A DNA stretch of 64,000 nucleotides from Rhexocercosporidium sp. MPI-PUGE-AT-0058 (taxonomy: Eukaryota; Ascomycota; Leotiomycetes; Helotiales): NCBI GenBank assembly GCA_020746875.1, contig JAGTJL010000024.1, positions 620,001 through 684,000 of the forward strand. Reading direction: 5' to 3'. This document shows, in pieces, positions 35,742 through 48,300 of the stretch. Numbering within the stretch: the stretch's first letter is position 1; every line of letters begins with the position of its first letter. The translations under genes and the position numbers were made by a program. The notes beneath the pieces were generated by a model. The model was not told the DNA's origin and ran no database searches. It was given only the letters and a program-made list of their open reading frames with translations.

Positions 35742-36178
35742 TATAAGATTATATTAAGCCTCGGCTAATTCGCTTAATAATATAAAGATTATATTAAGCT
35801 TACCTTTTCATAACTCAACTACCTTTGCATAAAGCTCCGCCTTCGCATAAAGCTCCGGCTTCCGTACTTTGAACCTCGGAAGCTTTAAGCTTCCGGTAAA
35901 GGGTTATTCAGGGCTAAAACAGTGGCTTCATTAAGCCTTAAGCTTCCGTGTTTTAAACCCCGGAAGCTCTGGTGATATAAAGCTAGTCTTGATACAAAGC
36001 TAGTCTTAATACAAAGCTAGTTCTAAAACAAAGCTAGTTTCAATACAAAGCTAATAACCGATGCGAGAGCAAATAGCCGATGCGAGAGCTAAATAGCTTG
36101 GCGCCTAAAAGTAGTAATATAAACCTAGTTTCCCCCGAAGTAATACAATTATCATTCACACTAAATCTCTTCTTTTCA
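35742..36178 (+). repeat. Solo LTR, family 3, long form (TSD ATTAA)
   Basis: 437 bp from TATAAGATTATATTAAGCC to CTTCTTTTCA, flanked by perfect ATTAA at 35,737-35,741 and 36,179-36,183. It holds four tandem copies of an ATAAAGCTAGTCTTA-like unit and a duplicated CCGATGCGAGAGC. Compared with 7627-7926 it has an extra GC-richer block near 35,870-35,930. Confidence 0.85.
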
Positions 36179-38099
36179 ATTAACAGGTATATTAACAGTT
36201 GGAAGATATATTATTTTAAATAATTTACGAATATACTCTTACTTAAGTTATATATTTTAAATATTTATATAGCGAAGCTTAATAATGATTTTCTGAGTAT
36301 TATTTATAGTTAATTTAATTATTTATTAATTATTATAAAAGATTTCCTAAGTCTTATTAATATTAAGAGCTAAGTTTCGAAAAAATCGTTAAAAAGCTAT
36401 GGCTTCTTTTCTAATATACTTTAATATTAATAATTTCACTTTAATAGTCGACGTAATAATCGTAAATTGCCTTAATGCTTTTTAAATTACTAACCCGCCG
36501 AATAATAAAATTATATAACTTTAAAATAACTTCCGAGTTTCGACGTTATTTATAAAAAAATATATTTAAAGTAATATAAAGCGCTTTCTTTTAATTACTT
36601 TTATATATAATTTTTAAAAAGCGCGTATTAAACAAATAATAAATAAGCTAATATATAATTATAAAATGCTTTAAACTAAGATTTATTACGAATTATACGA
36701 GCTAGGCGATTGCAAAAGCTACGTTTAATTTTATAATAATCGCTATATATAATACCGAATTAACTCTTTTTTAATAAACTTTAATATGTTTTTTTAAAGC
36801 TTATCTCTTATATTTAATAAGATCGATTTAAAAGAGCGGTATTATAAGACACCTTTTATTAACTTATTTAAACTTTCGAGCAATCTTCTTAATATATTAA
36901 CTATAAATTAAGGAGATAGTCTTACGCTTTTTATTACGTATTATTTTAATCCTTAGGAATTATTTAATATTTTTAAAATTATATATATTATACGCTTAAT
37001 TTAATTATTTAATGAAATCCTGTCTGAGCTTTAAATTGTCTCGGTAATAAAATAGTTAAATGTTATTTATGTAAAAGAAAATAAGGATTTTATAATTAAA
37101 GTTTATAAATATATATAGTTTTTCCGAGTATAAAATTAACCTTAAATTTATTAACGTTTTATTAATATACTTATATTATAAATACAAAGAGTCACGTATC
37201 CTGTAAAGAGCGCGATTAATTCGCAGTATATTTTTAGGCTTATTAAAACTTAAAAGGAATTTATAATATACGATTTCGCCGTTTATATCTTAAAAAGCGT
37301 TAATAAACGCATTAATTACGTCGAAGCACTTGATTTTTAAATTAAAATAAGCTGCGAGCGTTATAACGATTCGAAAGGATTTAATCAAGAACGTATTAAT
37401 ATATATAAATATAATCGTTAATTTATTTTAAAGATTATTTCGTATAATAATTTAGGATTTATATCTTAAAATATATTCTTTTAGATTTAGCTTATACTTA
37501 AAGACTTATATAAGCGAAATAAATAGTAATATAATATTTAAATTAAATATTCCTAAGGTTTAATAACCTTATTTATTTATTATCCTTATCTTTAGGCTTG
37601 TATCTTCTTTAAATTACTCTTTTATTAAGTAATTCTTAAAATCGCTTTATTATTTTAATTTAAGTAAAAAATCTTAAACTTTAATTTTTAAAGGTAAGAT
37701 CTTCCCTTTTAATAATTAGCGGCTCGATTATATTACTATTATAATTATATAATATATAATTTTCATTAAATCTTAAAGATTATTTTACTCTTTTAGTAAT
37801 ATATATTAATTAAGCATAAGCTTTTAAAGTATTTAATTTATTTTAAACTAAAGATTATTATATTAGTCGAGGATTTAATTACTACTAAGATTAATCTTAC
37901 CCCCGAGCTTAAGGTTGACTTTATCGAGGCGTGTTTATTTAAAGATAACTATAAGTATTATAAATATTTTATTATTTTAATCTTTTTATAATTTTCTTCT
38001 CTTTCCTTTACTTTTAATTAATTTCTTTACTTTTACTAAGCTTTTAATAAGTATATTTAATTTTAATTAAGCTTCTTCCGCTATAATTTAAGAGTATAT
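36179..38099. other. AT-rich DNA, nothing recognised
   Basis: Decayed AT-rich sequence without a repeat boundary, LTR or traceable coding frame. It may include the 5' part of the Copia-like relic that follows. Confidence 0.5.
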
Positions 38100-39000
38100 T
38101 ACTCTTACTTGTCTTATTTTTATCGTTTAAGCACTTTATACTTTAATTTAAGAATATAATATTAAAATTATTATTAAAGTCTTTTTTTATAATTACGGTC
38201 TTAATAGTATTTAAATCTCGATACGTAATAATCGAAGCGGATCCCGCGCTTAATTTTATAATACGTTTAAATCTTAATTTATAAATTATATATTTTTACG
38301 CGAGTCGAATACTTTTAAGTCTTATTTTATACTTAAAATAGACTTTTAATTTAACGTATTTTCTTTTAATTCTTTACTTTATTTAAAAAGGCTTTTTAAA
38401 GTAAGAATATATTCTAGAGTTAAAGGTTTTTTTATTATACTCGGGCTATTAATATCCTTTTTTACTTTTGAGTTTTAACTTTTAAAGCCTTTAATTAATT
38501 TTTAAATTTATTTTAATATATAATTAAGGCAAGTCTTTACTTAAGAGATTCGTATTATTTTCTTTAATAATTATATTTTTAATAATATTCTTAATAATTC
38601 CAGCTTAGTTTATAATAAACTTATCTTCCTCGATAAGATCGCAAATAAACTAAGCTTTTTAAATCGTAATCTTTACTTTTTTATTTAAAATAATATAAAA
38701 ACTATTTTTATTAAAGTATATATTACGTATAATAATTATTTTATCGAGACGTGGCACTTAAATCTTATAAATATTAAAAGCGTAAAAACTTATAAAATAT
38801 TTAATATATGTATACGTACTTATTTTAAATGCTTTCTTATTTTATCTTTTAACTTTTTTTATTATTAATAGGGACGCTTTATAATTATATATATAAATCT
38901 TATTTTAATTTAGTTTAAAATCTATAATAAGTCTTATAATAAGCGTTAGATTATATTATAGAAAATAATTCTGAAATCACTTATTATTAATTTTAATAAG
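38100..39000 (+). mobile_element. Second Copia-like relic (pre-integrase region)
   Basis: A plus-strand frame at about 38,560-38,830 resembles the Copia protease/pre-integrase junction: a segment like YNKLIFLDKIANKLSFL, then ETWHLNLINIKSVKTYK, which corresponds to the W-H-x-R-L-G-H zinc-binding block with several RIP-type replacements. No LTRs were found. It differs in sequence from the two complete Copia elements. Confidence 0.4.
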
Positions 39001-40400
39001 TGATAGTCAGTTATTTGCTCGCCTTAAGCTTCTGTTATATAAATAAATCTTTACGAGTGCATATTTAATACTTAGGTTTACTAAAATATTGGCCAATAGT
39101 CTTATTTTAATGCCTCTATTAATTGCTTTTTAATTAGCTCTTTCGGCTCCGCTATTTAGCTTAAAAGTTGCCGTTAGTAAGAGCTCGAGGTTAATTCCGA
39201 GCTTATTAGTTATCTTTTATATTTTATAAATCCTGAAATTATAATAACTGCTTTCTCTTAATTATATTTGAATTTATATATTAAGAGTTTAAACCGCTTT
39301 CGAACTTAAGCTTTAAAGCCCTTAACATATTAAAACATTTTATTATATTCTTTTATTTATAATATATAATTAATAAATAAGCCGCTATACTCGCATTTAA
39401 GCACGAGGAGCTAAAAGTAATTCCTATAATATTTCAAATAATTAAATAAATCCTAAGTAATTCTTTAAAATAGTTTAAGAGATTTCCTTTTTAATAAGCG
39501 TTTAAAAATTACTTAAATAATATAAATTAAAGCATATTACTTTTATTTAATCCTTTTTATTACTTTAGTAATTTTGATATTTCTCGCCGTGCTTATTAAT
39601 TTCCTTAAAGCTTTCGGGCTTAAATAGCTTACTGTGGAGGAGAAAACACTAAGCATATAATAAGAAGGTAATAAAACAAGTGCCGGAAGGTAAACGTAAG
39701 AAATACTTATTTAATAAATACTAAAGATATTATATATTTAAAGAGTATAATTTATTAAAGAAAAGAAGAGATATAATTTAAATAAGAAGAAAAAGTTATA
39801 ATAATAAAAATTATTATTATTTTTAAAAGATATTACCTTAAAGGCTATTTTAAATATAATAAGAGGCAGTTTAATTACGTAATAAATAGACTTCTGAAGT
39901 TAATCTTATTATATGCGTCCCTCTTTTAAAAAACTCATACTCGACCTCGAGTAAAAAAGTAAGAATTAATATTACGGCTTTAAAAGTTTAAATACTTAAA
40001 GGAAAATATATTTATATAAGAATAAGTAAATATTAAGTGACTTATACTTTACTTTTAAAATAAATAATTATCTCGCTTAATACTTTTAAATATTATCTTT
40101 TACTTTTTTATTCTTTTTTATTTTTTTCCTTTTTAATAATTTTATTACTTTTTTTTATAATATTTTTAAAAAAGCTTTACGCGTCTTTTTATATTTATAT
40201 TAGTTTTTTTATATCTCTTAGTACTTATTATATTATTTTTACCGCTTAAACTTACTTTCTTAAATATTATATTTAAATAAACTTTAGTTTTAATAAAATT
40301 AAAATAATTTTTTTTTAAAATAAATCGGCATATAATTAATATTTTAAATAAATTCCCGACTTCTTTTTTTATAGCGTAAAGACTAATTTTCTTTATAAAA
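39001..40400. other. AT-rich DNA, nothing recognised
   Basis: Probably the continuation of the preceding relic, but no domain can be supported. Confidence 0.45.
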
Positions 40401-40706
40401 TGTTAGATTTCACTTCGGTAACTCGTGCCGATTCTACCCTAGAATAGCCGAAGGAGTTTCCACTGCTTACGCGGCCCGGAAATTATCTTCGTATTTCGGG
40501 AAATTACGCTCGTATTCAATTACGTAGCTCGTATAAGCTACGTAATCAGTTACGTAGTCGTAGAAGCTTCTAGAGAAGCTATTATTTTGTATATAACTAC
40601 TTAAGAGCTCTTTTAGCTCTTTAAGCAAGCAAGCAATTCTCTCTCTTTGATCACGTGTCCTCACCTACTGCGCTTCCTCTTCCTGATTGGCTCGCCTATT
40701 CTCACA
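40401..40706 (+). repeat. Solo Copia LTR (TSD TAAAA)
   Basis: Family-1 LTR from TGTTAGATTTCACTTCGGTA to TATTCTCACA, with perfect TAAAA at 40,396-40,400 and 40,707-40,711. No internal Copia sequence on either side. The open frame on its minus strand is incidental. Confidence 0.92.
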
Positions 40707-43700
40707 TAAAATAAAAATTAATCTTTATAACGCGTCGAATTCGTTAATATTCTTTTATACTTTAAGCTAATATATTTTTAACGACCTCGCTTCTTCTTTA
40801 TACTTTTACTTTAATAAATCTTTTATAAATCTTTTTAATTTCTTAATTATTATTAAAAATAAAAGAAAATATATTAAAAGTGTATTAAAAAAGCAAGAAT
40901 ATATAAATATATAAAGTTAAAAATAATTAAATAATTAAAAAACGGCCTTCTTACTTTTAAAGTTTAAAATATAATAAAAAAGTAAAAAAAAGCTAATCGG
41001 AGCATCTCTTTTATTAATTTAATTAAGTTTCTTTTTTACTTTTATTTTCTTTTCTTTACTTTTTTAATAAGTTTATATTAAATAATAACGAAATCGGTCT
41101 TAAATAATTCTTTTTCCTTTTATTTTAATAATTATTATATTAAATAAAAGCGCTAATAATACTTTAATAATTTCTTATTATATTTTCTTATTATTTTTTA
41201 ATAAATAAATAAATTATTATAAGCGACTAAGATTTATTATATTTAAAAAGAAAAAAGAAAAAAGATTATACTTTATATATTAACTTCAAGCTATTTAGTC
41301 TTCTTAGCAATGTTTTTCTTTTCTTAATAATAAGTTACAAAATAAAAGCTTCTTAAGAATAATTTTTAAAACTTTAATAAATTATAAATTATTTTAAACC
41401 GCCTTCGTCGTCGCTTTCCTTCGATTTGCTTTTTATTATTAATTAATTAAAAAGAATAAGAAACTAAAAGTAAGTTCTTTTTTATTCGATATTATTAACT
41501 TTTAAATTTCAATAATTTTTTAATATAATTTAAAGACTTAAAGTAAAAGCGCAGCTTAAATCGCCTTATCAAAATAAAAAGTATCTTTAATTTCGTTACT
41601 TATTTTAAGCTTTTATTAATTATATTATAAGTAACTTTTAAATTAATAATATCGAGCTTTTTAAAATTCTTTTCTTATTAAAGTAATCTTTTTTTATTTA
41701 AAAAAACTTTACATTAATATAATTTTATAATAACTTTAAAAGTAATAAAAGTATACTTTAAATACTTTTATAAGCCGGTATTAGCTAAGCCGGATTCTAA
41801 GTTTAAAGAAAAAGTAAATATATTTTAAAAGCGAAAATAATAATATTCTTTCTTAATCGATTAATATTTTTAATTTAAGAGTCCGAGGATTAATATTTAA
41901 TTAAAAAAAGCTTTTAACTTAAAGTCTAATTAATTTACTTAATAAGAGATAGCTTTATAAGGATAAAATTTAAAAAATATTTATAAATAGCTTAAATGCT
42001 TACGATAAAGTATTATTTACTTACTTAAGTCCTTTATAAAATTATTATTACGACGGAATTATAATAATATTATTTAAATTCCGAAAAGTGAAATTTCAGA
42101 ATAATTAAAAAAAAAGCGTATAATTTAAATTAATTAAAATCTCCTTTTATATAAAGTAATTCTACTTATTTTATTAACTTAAAATTAATTAACCGAAACT
42201 CCGAGGAAATAAAATTATTATTACTTTAATACTTCGATGCGTTACTTAAAATAACTTAAAGTAAGTTCGGTCTATTATAGTATTTAATTCGTTATCTTAT
42301 ACTTTTGCTTTTAATTAAATTATTATTATTAATACGTAAGCAGCGTAAAGGCCGAGACCTAGCAGCCGTCGATCGAGAGAACTTATAAAGTTTAATAATA
42401 ACTTTTATATTAAACTTTAAGCTTATAATAACTCGATCGCTAATTTCCGAGGACCGATAATTTAATTAAGAATAAAATACTTATAATATAAAAGATTAAA
42501 AAGCGTAAAAAAGATATAAAAAAGCTAGAAATTTATAATTTATTAGCCGTATTTACTTTACTTATCTTTAGCTTAATTATTATAGTCTCGGAATATTAAA
42601 CTCCGTTTTTAAGCACGTTATATTAAAATTATTAATATTTAAATAAACATTTTATATTATTAATGATAAATCTGACGATTTTTATTACCGGTATAAAGCA
42701 GTTGTAGTAGTTTATTTTCCTTATAATAACTTATAGCTTATCGCGCGCTTTATCGTTTATTTAAGTATATAAATTAATTTTATTTATTTAGCCTTATAAA
42801 CTCTTTTAAATCTTAAGTCGTTTAATTACGCGTAACTTCTTAATTATTATATATCTTCTTTTTAAATTAATAACTTATTTATTATAGCCTTAAAAGTTAT
42901 TTTAATTAAAATAAATCTTTTTTATTATAAGATATTTAAATAATATTAAAAAAGAATTTCTAGTCTTCGACTACTTTCGGGGACTTATTATACGAGCCTG
43001 CTTCGGTAATATATCTCGGAGGGTTATCGTTTTCAGCGCTTAGCTTATTAATATATTAAGACTATTAACGCTCTAGAACGGCTCGTCGAAAAAACCTTAT
43101 TTAACTTATTATTTAATTCTTTATAACATTTAATAAGAAGTAAATGCTTAATTAAATTCTGCTTTTTTATAACGTAAGTTATACTCGACTTAATTTAATT
43201 AAATTACCTTACGAAATTAAAACTCTTTTTAAGTTTCTTAAGAGCTTCTTTAATTTTATAAAATATTAATAATTATTATATTTATAAGCTTTCGAGCTTA
43301 TACGTCTAGCGTTAATAATATTAAATTATTCAAAGGGCAGCTATTATAAATATATTATTTAGCTTGACTAGGATATTAATATTATTATTACGGAACAACT
43401 TATAAATGCGATCGAAGGGTATTTATAAGCGTAAATAATATTCGAAGTATTAAGAGGATTTTTTATTATTTAAAGAAAAGCTTTTAGTATTTTAATATTG
43501 CTTTTATTATCGTGCCTTAATTTTGGTCCCTCCCGTAAGATATAAAAGGTACGTTTTCGTTATAATTTAGCGTTTAATAACGCTAAGCGACGAGCTATAA
43601 GAATTATAATAAGAAGTAATTAATAATATTAATCGTAGCAGTTAAGTTACTCGCTAAAAGAATAAGTAACGACTCGATATTGACTTCGTTCCGCGTAAGT

Positions 43701-43839
43701 TAGTTTTTTAAATACTTTAATAATAATTTTATTATTTTATATAACTTATCTCGTAAGCTCTTTAAAGTCTTTAAAACTTTATAAATTTCGCTTTTCGAGA
43801 TTAGGTTTAAGTTAATCTTTATTATTATTATTATATTAA
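40707..43839. other. AT-rich DNA, nothing recognised
   Basis: About 3.1 kb of strongly AT-rich sequence. Short GC-richer islands (about 42,340-42,460 and 42,960-43,090) suggest an old element, but no domain or terminal repeat was identified. It may contain the 3' LTR of Gypsy-C. Confidence 0.45.
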
Positions 43840-46800
43840 ATTATTGCTAAAAGCTCGTTGTTTTTATAATAAATAAAACGCTTTTATTTATAAAATAGCT
43901 TAAAGTAATTAATTATAAAAGTATTGCAAAAGAATATATTGTCGTTTCTTAACTCTTTTAGCTTATAATAATTCGTTTTAGAAAAAGCCTCGTAAATTTC
44001 GTAAAATCTTAATTACCGAAAATTAAGCTTTTTATTCTTTAATATATCGATTTCCTAAATAAAATCGTACTTAAAAACTAAATCTTGAACTTATAATAGC
44101 TTATTTCGAATGTCTTTTTTTAAAATCGAAAGCTTCTTTTTCTTCTTATTTATAACGTATTTTTTAAAGCTTAACTTCTTTTATATTATTATTCCGCATT
44201 TAATATTAAAGAGTTTAAATATAAATTAAATCGTTAATACTCTTAATATCTTTTAAGAAAAAGCTTCTTTATATAAAATAACGTATTTCGATAAGAAGAA
44301 CTAATTCTCTACCGTAAATTATATAAAAGGGAGTATAACTTATAAGTTTATAAATTAAAATATAATTAGCAAATAAAACCGTTAATAAATTTATATAAAT
44401 AATAATATTCACGTAACATTCACAGAACTACGTAAATACGGAGGATAAGTTAACACAGGGGTTGCACGTCGCAGGAAGTAAATGAAGAGCATTAGACGCT
44501 AGCCACTTTAGGACTAGCCTATAACGAGAGCCTCTTATATAAAGCTCTCGTCGACACCTTAAAAGTAGCTCTTTAGACTTGAACAAATATATAAAATATA
44601 ACTAAAGCTTTATATTATATAATCGAGTCTTATTACGATTGACTAAGTTATTACTTATTACCGGGAGGGATAGGCAATATAGTGTAATCAACAAAATTAC
44701 TTATCTAATCTTTTCTTATTTTAAAAAGAGTATTCTTAATAAAATTATATTTCCGCTCGATTATATTATTAGCTTTCACGTTATAAGCCGATATTTAAAT
44801 TCGTCGAATTTCTTCTTTATTTAATAAGTTAACGATTTCGCTTATATTCTTTATACTTTTATCGATTATTAACTTTTAAAATAGCCCGTATTAGTAAATA
44901 ATATCTTATTAAATAAAATCAGCGATACTTTTAGCTTTTTTTAAAACAAGCGCCTTAACTTCGACTTAATTACTTATATTATCTCGGGCGATAATAAAAT
45001 ACTTTTTCTTATTTTATATTAATATAAAAATAATATTTAGCGCTTATTTTTTTATAAGTCCGTTTAAAATAATTAAAATTATAAATTCTTTTTATCGCTT
45101 AATATTACGTAATATATACTTATTATATATTTTAACGAATTCCGCGAAGTCCTTAAAATAACTTTTCTAAAAATAACGCTAAAAAATATAATAATATATA
45201 CTTTCCCTTCTTTTATAACCGAAGCTATTAAAATAGCTTTATAAAATATATACTTTATCTTTATTAATATTAATAACAAGTTTAATAAGTACGCTTTTTA
45301 ATAGAAATCTTTAAATACATAAGTTATAAATTCCGCATAATAATACTTTTTTCTTAAATATATAAAAAGCTTTAAAATTAATATTTTTTAAAATCTTAAA
45401 CGTAATTAAATAAGTAATTATCTTTTAATAATACTTTTTATAATATTTTGAAAATATTAATAAATTTACTTCGCTTTTTTAATTTATATTCGAGTCGCTA
45501 TTAAGTATTATTTAATTATTCGACTTATTTTATAGTTCTTAGACTTTTCGCTTTATATTAATAAGGATATTACGTCTTCGGATTAGCTTAAAGTTATCGA
45601 AAATCTTTAACTCTTTTATTAAGTCTTTTATATTTTCCGCTTTTATAAAATAAATTCTAATCGTATTAAACTTAATTAAGATTTAATTTTTATCGTTATT
45701 ATTTTTAATATTTTCTTTAATATCTTTAAAGTATTTAAGTCTCCTCGAGAGAGCATTTGCTACTGTATACGTAGCACTTTTAATATAGCGCACTTCGAAG
45801 TCGAAAAGCCTAATCTAGGCGAGTTAACGAGTAAGTATTATATTAAGGTAATCGTAAGTAACTTTTTTAAATTAAATAATAAGAGTATTTACGTTAATTT
45901 CTATAATAAAATAGACTTTTATAAGCCAGATTTTGAGCTTTTTAAGAATTAAGAATATACTTTTATATTCTTTTTTTATAACGTCGTAATCTCGTTCTGC
46001 CTTTATTTAAAAGCCGCTCGTATACTTTGTCGGTCTAAATTTATTATTTTTTAAATTACGCTAATTAAAGAAACCACCTTATCCGACTCTATTAAAATCT
46101 ATAAAAACGACGATTTCGCTAGCGCCCTTAAAGTAGTCGATCTTATAAAGTATTAAGAAATAATATAAAATATCTTAAAAGATTCTTATTACTTAATTAT
46201 AAATTATAAGGTTTTATATAAATTTAACTTCTTTTTTAATAAAGTCTTATAAAGGCTCGGCCAATAAATAAAAGTCTTTTATTTAAATACAAAAGTAAAT
46301 AATTAAACTTAAAAATCTTTTAATTTTTATAACAGTTTTTAATTCTTTTTATTTTTATATTTTAATTAAATATATAATTAAAAGTTCTCTTTTTTACGGG
46401 TTATATGCGTAGCCCACGACGTTTATATTATTATAATAAAACTAAAATTTAAAGCTTATAATAGCTTTAACGCGCTTAAAGCGTTTTAATATCTTATCGA
46501 AATTAAGAAAGTATTTAAGAATAAATTAGCGAATTTCAGGCCGCACTTCCTTTCGATCGTAATTTATATATAATCTTTTTACGCTAACGTTATTTAAAAA
46601 TAATATTATAACAAAAAGCATAATATCTTTTAATATTTTATTAATTATTTTTACGAATTAAGTAATAAAATTTATAACTTTTTAAAATAATATCGTATTT
46701 CGGACTAATTCAATACTAAGTATAAAGAAAGCCGTTATATTTCGGCTACTTTAATACAATACTTATTAATTATAAGTTAAATATAAGTTTATTAAGCTCG

Positions 46801-48300
46801 CAATATAATACTTTACAAATTCCTTTAAAGATTTATTAATAAAAAGAAGTAAATTAACGTCTTTTAAAATAATTACGTTAAATATAATTACCGAGTTAAT
46901 TAAGCGGTACTTTTCTGGTTCTTTTTTCTTAATTAAGAATTAAGCGTTATAATATAATTCCTTAAAAAGTTCGAGAACTTTATAATTGAATTTATTTTTT
47001 ACTATTTTCCTAACTTTAAGAGCTAGTGCTCTAAGAAATAAAAAGTATAATACTTACCAGGCTTCGTAATTTACCGTCTTAATAATTATTAATAATGAAA
47101 TATTTTTATAGAATTTCTTATATTTAATTTAATTAAATATAATAGCACTTTCTCGATTTAATATAATTCGTCGAAAAAAGCTTTTTCTTTTAATTATAAT
47201 ATATTTTTAATATTTAAAATAATAAATCGCTTTTCTATAATCTTAAATCCGTAAAAAAAGCCGGCAAAATAAAAGAATAAAATATTTTAATACTTTTTAA
47301 CTTATTTCTAAAGAAAGTCCCTTTCTTTAAAGACTTCGTACTAGTCTTTACGGCCTTTAAGCTTATCTCTTATTTTATTTATTTAATTTATAAGCTTAAT
47401 TTTTTTGTCTTTCGTCTTATATATAATATAAACCCGCGAAACTTATTTATGTTTTTTTTAAATAAAAACGTTATTAATAAAGTATTATAATCCGTAATAA
47501 ATTAAAAAGTAAGCTCAATTTTCTTAATTAATATAGTATTAAATATACGTTCTTTACCGAAAGGAGTTTTAATAAAGTTTTTATAAAAAGAGTAATTATA
47601 AAAGTCTGTTTTTAAAATCATAAATTCTCGCTTTATATATTTAATAAAAATATATAAGACGTCTTCGAAAAAGAAATTGCTTTTATTATTAAAGATTTCT
47701 TTATTTTTCTTATAAAACAGCTCGTCTTCGAGCTTAAAAAAAGTATCTTTTAAAAAGCATTCGACGGTATTAATTACAAAGCTTTAATTATAATTAATTA
47801 TTCGTTTTCTAAGTTAGTTTCGGATTCTAAGTAATTTAATTCCGGATTTAATAATATTTTATTAATTTGGCTCTTAGACTTCGCAGCTTCGATACTTTTA
47901 GTATATTCCGTAAGTTTAATTACTTTAATAATAATAATTAATTGCGTAATTTCATTTTATAAATTAGCGTAAACTAAACCGCCTTTCGTATTAAATAAAT
48001 ATTTAAATAAAACGCGCGTAATCCGAAAGAATAGAAATTTAAAAATAATTTTAATACTTAGAATTTTTATAATAAAAAACTTAATAAAAATAATATAATT
48101 TCCTATTATAATCGGGACGTTATCCGTATATCTTAGAAATCGCGATTTTACGCCTATAATACTCTTTAAAGCTATAAAATCGCTTTTTATAATAAAGACT
48201 TTTAATTAAACGATAATATTATAAGATATATAATTGACTTTTACGCCGGAATTAAGAATAACTCGGATATTATTAAGTCTTATTCTTTTAAGTATAATAA
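43840..48300 (-). pseudogene. Gypsy-C pol relic: protease, RT, RNase H, integrase
   Basis: Protease active site VILNSGVKVNYIS at about 48,225-48,270, with Asp changed to Asn. Reverse transcriptase N-terminal block KYRLINSVIIFNVIILKDVN at about 46,850-46,910, then ASLINLYLTYN and a RNITAF block. RNase H to tether region about 45,720-46,150, with RLFDFEVRYIKSATYTVANA and LSRRL near its end (45,731-45,830). Integrase is about 44,000-45,700, and its C-terminal basic part has an LSF-like block near 43,985-44,035. Gln codons are largely TAA/TAG. Confidence 0.75.
44392..44693 (+). repeat. Solo LTR, family 2 (TSD AAATT)
   Basis: 302 bp, TATATAAATAATAATATTC to GTAATCAACA, flanked by perfect AAATT at 44,387-44,391 and 44,694-44,698. 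A direct copy lies at 62,455-62,756. The first dinucleotide is TA where the other copy has TG. It interrupts the Gypsy-C integrase. An open frame across its right end is incidental. Confidence 0.9.

Noticed and set aside
44639..45279. Short open frames at 44,639-44,824 (plus) and 45,079-45,279 (minus) as genes
   Set aside because: The first spans the end of a solo LTR into Gypsy-C; the second is a surviving piece of the Gypsy-C integrase region, not an independent gene.
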